Source of the DNA: JAZDFH01 sp043808035
Lineage (GTDB): Bacteria; Patescibacteriota; Minisyncoccia; UBA6257; Colwellbacteraceae
Assembly (NCBI GenBank): GCA_043808035.1
Contig: JAZDFH010000036.1
Span: 1 to 27,723 of the forward strand
Direction: 5' to 3'
Length of the DNA: 27,723 nucleotides
Positions 24,459 to 27,723 of the stretch are shown here, one piece after another. Position numbers and translations under genes: made by a program. Every line of letters begins with the position of its first letter. The stretch's first letter is position 1. A model generated the notes under the pieces. That model saw only the letters and a list, made by a program, of their open reading frames with translations. It did not search any database and had not been told where the DNA came from.

Positions 24459-25355
24459 CTACCGTTTTGGGGCAAATGCAGAACCTTGCTCAAAAAATTC
24501 CCTCATATTCGATTGATCAGTAAGTGTAAACTGATGCTGATCGTATAATCCTTTCTCCTCTCCTCCACTCATTTCTTCTCGCGGCATCATCATACTTTCA
24601 GATTTTCTTTCTTCACGAATATTGAACCGTCGTCGCATACCTCGTTGCAACATTTCTGGTATTTCCTCTCCACCGATTCGTAATTTATATGCGATAAAAA
24701 TATCATCTTCCCATTCACCAATCGCAACTATAAATTCACCTTCAGTAAAAACAGTTTCTTTTTGATACTCCGCGGTACGTATATCGACTTTATATTCTCC
24801 ATGAGGAGTACGAATTTGCAAATATCCTTCTTCGATTGTTTGTATTTGCCCCGCAATACCGCCCCTACGTTTTTGCATACCATGATTAAAGAACGGTTTA
24901 AACATCGCATACGGGCCGCCAGACTCAAACGCTCGTTTTTCAATCTCACGCGAAACATTGGTATATACTAAAGCACTTCCACTCAACATAATAAAAATAA
25001 TCAATCCTGTCGCCAGATACCCAAAAGATTTCTTATATGCCATATCACTCTTCTTTATCAAATAGCCAGCAAAAAGTATTATAAATACGAACCCAATAAC
25101 TAAAAGATACGGGAATGACTCAAGGAAGGCCATAATACCTGAACTGCCAAAACTCAAATATTCAAGATTATCTGTCGCACGCATATAAAACAGTGTAAAA
25201 TTGAAAAACAGTATCCCCAGAACGATACTTAAAAAAAGTGCGCTGCCAAAGCCAAGTGACTCCGCAAGAAAAAGATATTTCGAACGCACCGTTATCCTCC
25301 CATTTCTGATTTGGGCCATTATTTTATCTTCTACTTTTTCTTTTTGTTCCTCCAT
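24459..25355 (-). CDS. 4-TM membrane protein with C-terminal OB-like domain, putative regulator of the adjacent ECF sigma factor (copy 2)
   Basis: 298 aa. It has the same architecture as the protein at 14617-15342: a short cytosolic N-terminal helix (EDKIMAQIRNGRITVRSKYLF), four hydrophobic spans (about 33-57, 70-97, 107-125, further short segments), then a beta-rich domain ending IGEWEDDIFIAYKLRIGGEE (compare VIGEWINDIIFIAREIRP in copy 1). It has an extra charged, Met/Arg-rich C-terminal tail of about 60 residues (MLQRGMRRRFNIREERKSESM). It begins 3 nt after the stop of the second sigma gene. I infer an anti-sigma or sigma-regulating role from the duplicated genomic pairing; direct sequence similarity to known anti-sigma factors is not evident. 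Confidence 0.82.
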   Translation of the reverse strand: MEEQKEKVEDKIMAQIRNGRITVRSKYLFLAESLGFGSALFLSIVLGILFFNFTLFYMRATDNLEYLSFGSSGIMAFLESFPYLLVIGFVFIILFAGYLIKKSDMAYKKSFGYLATGLIIFIMLSGSALVYTNVSREIEKRAFESGGPYAMFKPFFNHGMQKRRGGIAGQIQTIEEGYLQIRTPHGEYKVDIRTAEYQKETVFTEGEFIVAIGEWEDDIFIAYKLRIGGEEIPEMLQRGMRRRFNIREERKSESMMMPREEMSGGEEKGLYDQHQFTLTDQSNMREFFEQGSAFAPKR

Positions 25356-25358
25356 GTT

Positions 25359-25919
25359 TTATACTTTCTTTTCAAGATTATATTTTAATACCTGTTTCCC
25401 TCTCGAAATATAGGTACCAACAGTATTCTTGGGAATACGAAGTATATCACTTATCTCTTCATATGATCGATCATCAAAATAAAAAAGCATAAGCGGCTCA
25501 CGGTACCGTAAATCGACATTACGTAGTGCTTCAATAAGATGTTTCTTCGTTATTTTCTTGTCGATGTCGCCTTCGATATCAATATCGGTTCTTATAAGTT
25601 TATACTCAACATCGTCCAGTAAAATTTCAGTCCGCGTGTTCTTGCGCAAACTGTTAACCGCCTCATTATGTGCAATACGATAAAGCCACGAAGAAAACTT
25701 TAACCCTGTATTGAATCCATAAAGGTTCTTATACGCCTTAATAAATACGTCTTGCAACACATCATTCCGTTCGTCCGGATCAGAAATAAATTTCCGCAAG
25801 TAACGCAAAAGCTTTTCTTTATAGCGACGAATAATCTCGCTGTATAATTCTTTATCGCTTTCCCGAACAAGTACAACAAGCTCTTCGTCTGATAGATTGG
25901 TCTTCTCTTGTTCTGTCAT
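25359..25919 (-). CDS. ECF-type RNA polymerase sigma factor (copy 2)
   Basis: 186 aa from the ATG at 25919 (MTEQEKTNLSDEELV). The frame is open to 26006, but those codons run into the terminator of the preceding gene. Region 2 contains DERNDVLQDVFIKAYKNLYGF and FSSWLYRIAHNEAVNSLRK. Region 4 contains LRNVDLRYREPLMLFYFDDRSYEEIS and the helix-turn-helix RIPKNTVGTYISRGKQVLKYNL. It is clearly paralogous to the sigma factor at 15335-15955 (shared DVFIKxYKNL, FSSWxYRIxxNE). A GTGAG stretch lies about 4 nt before the ATG. A GC-containing palindrome lies about 16 nt upstream and may be the control site. Confidence 0.93.
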   Translation of the reverse strand: MTEQEKTNLSDEELVVLVRESDKELYSEIIRRYKEKLLRYLRKFISDPDERNDVLQDVFIKAYKNLYGFNTGLKFSSWLYRIAHNEAVNSLRKNTRTEILLDDVEYKLIRTDIDIEGDIDKKITKKHLIEALRNVDLRYREPLMLFYFDDRSYEEISDILRIPKNTVGTYISRGKQVLKYNLEKKV

Positions 25920-25934
25920 GATACTCACTATATT

Positions 25935-25952
25935 ACGTACGTTTCCGTACGT
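25935..25952. promoter_or_regulatory. Palindrome upstream of the second ECF sigma gene
   Basis: ACGTACG (25935-25941) and CGTACGT (25946-25952) form a 7-bp inverted repeat with a 4-nt loop, 15 nt before the predicted start codon. It is a good candidate operator or a promoter element recognised by the sigma factor itself. Confidence 0.45.
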
Positions 25953-25987
25953 GTATATTTTCATATTAACACCCTTTTCCATGTAAT

Positions 25988-26020
25988 AAAAAACAGGGGC
26001 GCGCACCCCTGTTTTTTTTT
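25988..26020. terminator. Intrinsic terminator of the RRM gene (likely bidirectional)
   Basis: A6-CAGGGG (25988-25999) pairs with CCCCTG-T6 (26006-26017) around the loop CGCGCA. T-rich tracts occur on both strands. It lies 22 nt after the RRM stop codon, and a smaller CCGC/GCGG hairpin lies in between. Confidence 0.88.
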
Positions 26021-26042
26021 AAACCGCATTAAGCGGATTTTC

Positions 26043-26336
26043 TTAGAACCGGCGTTGTTCTCTTCGTGGTCCACGTGACATACCCGCTTCTTTAGGGCGT
26101 GCCTCGTTTACAGTAAGAGGGCGGTCTGAGAGTTCCATGCCGTTCATCTCTGAGATAGCATTATCTGCATCTCCATCATTGACGAACGTAACGAAACCAA
26201 AACCTTTCGGTCGGCCAGTCGCTTTATCGGTGATGATCACCGCATCTTCGATTTCACCAAACTTTGCGAATGCATCTTTCAATTCATTCTCAGAAAGGTT
26301 CCAGGAAATATTTCCTACGTACAATTTTTTTGCCAT
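26043..26336 (-). CDS. Single-RRM RNA-binding protein
   Basis: 97 aa. RNP2 is LYVGNI (5-10) and RNP1 is KGFGFVTF (44-51), with the aromatic residues that stack on RNA bases in both. The C-terminal tail is Arg/Gly-rich (GMSRGPRREQRRF), as in cyanobacterial and other bacterial Rbp proteins. These proteins bind single-stranded RNA and are often cold-responsive. It is a single-gene unit with its own -10 element and strong terminator. The start at 26336 places the RRM at the very N-terminus, as in the family. Confidence 0.95.
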   Translation of the reverse strand: MAKKLYVGNISWNLSENELKDAFAKFGEIEDAVIITDKATGRPKGFGFVTFVNDGDADNAISEMNGMELSDRPLTVNEARPKEAGMSRGPRREQRRF

Positions 26337-26599
26337 ACTCTTTCGAAATTATAACGACCTTACTAATATTTATAAGTTTTCTTTTGGTCGGTATATGTGA
26401 GAGTATCGCAGTAATTGCGCGTATCACTTCAGCTCCCGAAACCCATAACCATAGCAAAACTTACTATGAATTATAGTACCAGAATTACAGAAAAATGCAA
26501 GCGGTAATGCTAATTCTTCTTTTAGTTCACCCGAACTACAGCTTTCATCTTTCCCCCAATACTCAATTCCGAACACAATAATAAAACGATATTTTTCAT
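26337..26599. other. Intergenic region: RRM promoter and small palindromes
   Basis: TATAAT on the minus strand (26348-26353) is a likely -10 for the RRM gene, only about 12 nt before the ATG, predicting an almost leaderless mRNA. Further along are TACTAT/ATAGTA (26462-26467 and 26473-26478) and a TAGTTC/GAACTA hairpin near 26522-26537. No gene or clear terminator for the exchanger is seen. Confidence 0.4.
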
Positions 26600-27538
26600 T
26601 TAAATCAAAGTGGCAAGAATCTGCGTCAAAACAAAAAAACCATAAATACCGATTAAAATCATGCCTTCCCGAGCCGTCAATTCTTTGTTACTACGATAAA
26701 ATACAAAAAGCGTAATAAGCAATCCTGCCACAATAACTGCGAACGAGTAATATGATGCGTCTCGTACTACGGGGAATTCCTGCGTGATGGCAAGTACCCC
26801 CAAAATCATAACATTAGCCATACCGGACCCAAGAAGATTGCTGATCGCAAGTTCTTTCGAATGACTTTTCCACGCACGGAACGTTACAATAATTTCAGGG
26901 AAATTCGTGCCGATTGCAAAAAATATAAGACCCATAACAAATGGCGAAATCGGTAACTGGACTAAAATCGGCTTTATAATATCAACGATAAAATTTGCAA
27001 TAATAAGTACCAAGATAATACCGACCGAAAACAACATAAAATCCTTCATAATTGCATGTCGATGAATATCTTGTGTTGTTGTCCGTACATCACGTTTATG
27101 TTCATAAAGAACAAAAAGCAGTCCAAAATAAGCAGCGGCGATAACAATACCATCAATCATGCCGAGTTTACCATCCAAACTTAACAGAACGGGAAGGGCT
27201 AAAAAAATAAGAATAAGGGCAAACCGTTTTACGCTTTCCCCCATCTCGATACGTCGATTTAATAACAAACTTACTCCCAAAATCAATCCATACAATGTCA
27301 ACAATCCTCCCAATAAATTGCCAAATGCGACGGAAGGGATACCGTCAATAACCGCATTAATACCAATTGCGAATTCCGGCAATGAAGTAAAAAATCCTAA
27401 AATGAGCCCTAAAAAAAATACACCGACGCCAAGTTTCTCAGCAATCTGTCGGATATGATAGATAGCTAAATCCGCAGCTTTTCCTAAAAACCAAAACAAC
27501 GACAAAACAGCAAATAGGGTAATTACTATAGTATTCAT
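26600..27538 (-). CDS. Calcium/cation antiporter (CaCA family, YrbG-like)
   Basis: 312 aa, about ten hydrophobic spans in two inverted halves. The two alpha-repeats that form the ion path are visible: GFFTSLPEFAIGI with GNLLGG (49-61 and 73-78), and FAIGTNFPEIIVTF with SNLLGSGMAN (207-220 and 233-242). The PE glutamates (55 and 215) are the expected cation ligands. It should exchange Ca2+ or another cation for Na+ or H+ across the cytoplasmic membrane. A short charged loop between the halves (EHKRDVRTTTQDIHRH) is far smaller than the regulatory loop of animal exchangers. It is a single gene facing away from the right-end gene. Confidence 0.94.
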   Translation of the reverse strand: MNTIVITLFAVLSLFWFLGKAADLAIYHIRQIAEKLGVGVFFLGLILGFFTSLPEFAIGINAVIDGIPSVAFGNLLGGLLTLYGLILGVSLLLNRRIEMGESVKRFALILIFLALPVLLSLDGKLGMIDGIVIAAAYFGLLFVLYEHKRDVRTTTQDIHRHAIMKDFMLFSVGIILVLIIANFIVDIIKPILVQLPISPFVMGLIFFAIGTNFPEIIVTFRAWKSHSKELAISNLLGSGMANVMILGVLAITQEFPVVRDASYYSFAVIVAGLLITLFVFYRSNKELTAREGMILIGIYGFFVLTQILATLI

Positions 27539-27603
27539 ATACTTTTAACAGAATACCAGAATATCAGAACTTCGCCAACAAGAGCGTTGTAGATAGAAAA
27601 AAA

Positions 27604-27645
27604 GGTTACCGAAATACTACCGAGTAGATAAGAAAACGGTTACCG
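27604..27645. repeat. Two copies of GGTTACCG before the right-end gene
   Basis: GGTTACCG occurs at about 27604-27611 and again inside CGGTTACCG near 27637-27645 (CGGT-T-ACCG, itself palindromic), both preceded by A-rich runs. They may be binding sites for a regulator or a recombinase. Confidence 0.35.
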
Positions 27646-27654
27646 TGTCGTCAT

Positions 27655-27723
27655 ATGAACATGATGACAAAAAAGAACATATTCAAGGAACACCTAACCG
27701 AATGGCTCAACGCCAAAGGGGAC
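27655..27723 (+). CDS. Start of an unidentified gene, truncated by the window edge
   Basis: From the ATG at 27655 (or 27661/27664) the plus strand reads open for 23 codons to the end: MNMMTKKNIFKEHLTEWLNA followed by KGD. The segment is helical and basic. It faintly recalls the N-terminus of some transposase or integrase proteins, but 23 residues are too few to decide. A near-perfect inverted repeat, TGTCGTCAT (27646-27654) and ATGATGACA (27661-27669), puts the first ATG in a hairpin loop. It is divergent from the cation antiporter. Confidence 0.35.
   Translation, partial: MNMMTKKNIFKEHLTEWLNAKGD

Noticed and set aside
25920..26006. N-terminal extension of the second ECF sigma factor
   Set aside because: The extension runs into the terminator of the RRM gene and lacks sigma-like sequence; the ATG at 25919 fits the family.
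1..27723. tRNA genes, rRNA genes and CRISPR arrays
   Set aside because: I searched by eye for T-arm GGTTCRANTCC patterns, conserved rRNA segments and regularly spaced repeats and found none.

Overview
The window is AT-rich and densely packed bacterial chromosome. Compact single-gene units, short gaps, a short bacterial valyl-tRNA synthetase, a single-RRM protein, EngB and a lone SurA-N-type protein make a member of the Candidate Phyla Radiation (Patescibacteria) my best guess. This rests on gene style only, because no rRNA or other marker is present. Clear Shine-Dalgarno sequences are scarce. The best is in front of engB, and several genes have AT-rich leaders, some nearly leaderless.

Layout. 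Bases 1-1802 (-) hold a membrane sensor histidine kinase cut by the left edge; its promoter spacer is a (TA)9 repeat. Bases 1950-2648 (-) hold an orphan gene with a hairpin leader and a terminator. Bases 2749-5124 (-) are valS. Bases 5155-5501 are non-coding and carry a compact cluster of three hairpins. Bases 5502-5912 (-) are a small orphan. Bases 6105-12417 (+) form a five-gene alpha-glucan/glycogen operon: GH57 amylase-like protein, small Cys-containing protein, GT3 glycogen synthase, GT4 glycosyltransferase, GH133-type debranching enzyme. Bases 12407-14316 (-) encode a PD-(D/E)XK nuclease with two CxxC pairs and a polytopic membrane protein. Bases 14617-16579 (-) hold engB, an ECF sigma factor and a 4-TM membrane protein. 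The engB start is preceded by a candidate structured RNA of about 250 nt ending in an intrinsic terminator. Bases 16898-18416 (-) hold an acylphosphatase-like protein, TspO and a SurA-N-like protein. Bases 18665-20232 (+) hold speD and a BpsA-like branched polyamine synthase with overlapping start and stop codons, behind a strong promoter and a foldable leader. Bases 20440-24304 (-) encode a MacAB-type ABC exporter with an unusually large adaptor. Bases 24459-25919 (-) are a second ECF sigma/4-TM membrane protein pair, paralogous to the first. RRM and Ca2+/cation exchanger genes follow on the minus strand, and the start of an unidentified plus-strand gene runs off the right end.

How the parts fit. 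The glucan operon supplies two synthases and two degradative or remodelling enzymes for a storage polymer. SpeD would supply decarboxylated S-adenosylmethionine to the BpsA-like aminopropyltransferase, pointing to branched polyamines. The two sigma/membrane-protein pairs look like envelope-sensing regulatory modules in which the membrane protein probably controls its sigma factor. The most novel-looking items are that duplicated sigma/OB-domain membrane protein module, the structured RNA before engB, the foldable speD leader, and the TA-repeat promoter of the histidine kinase.
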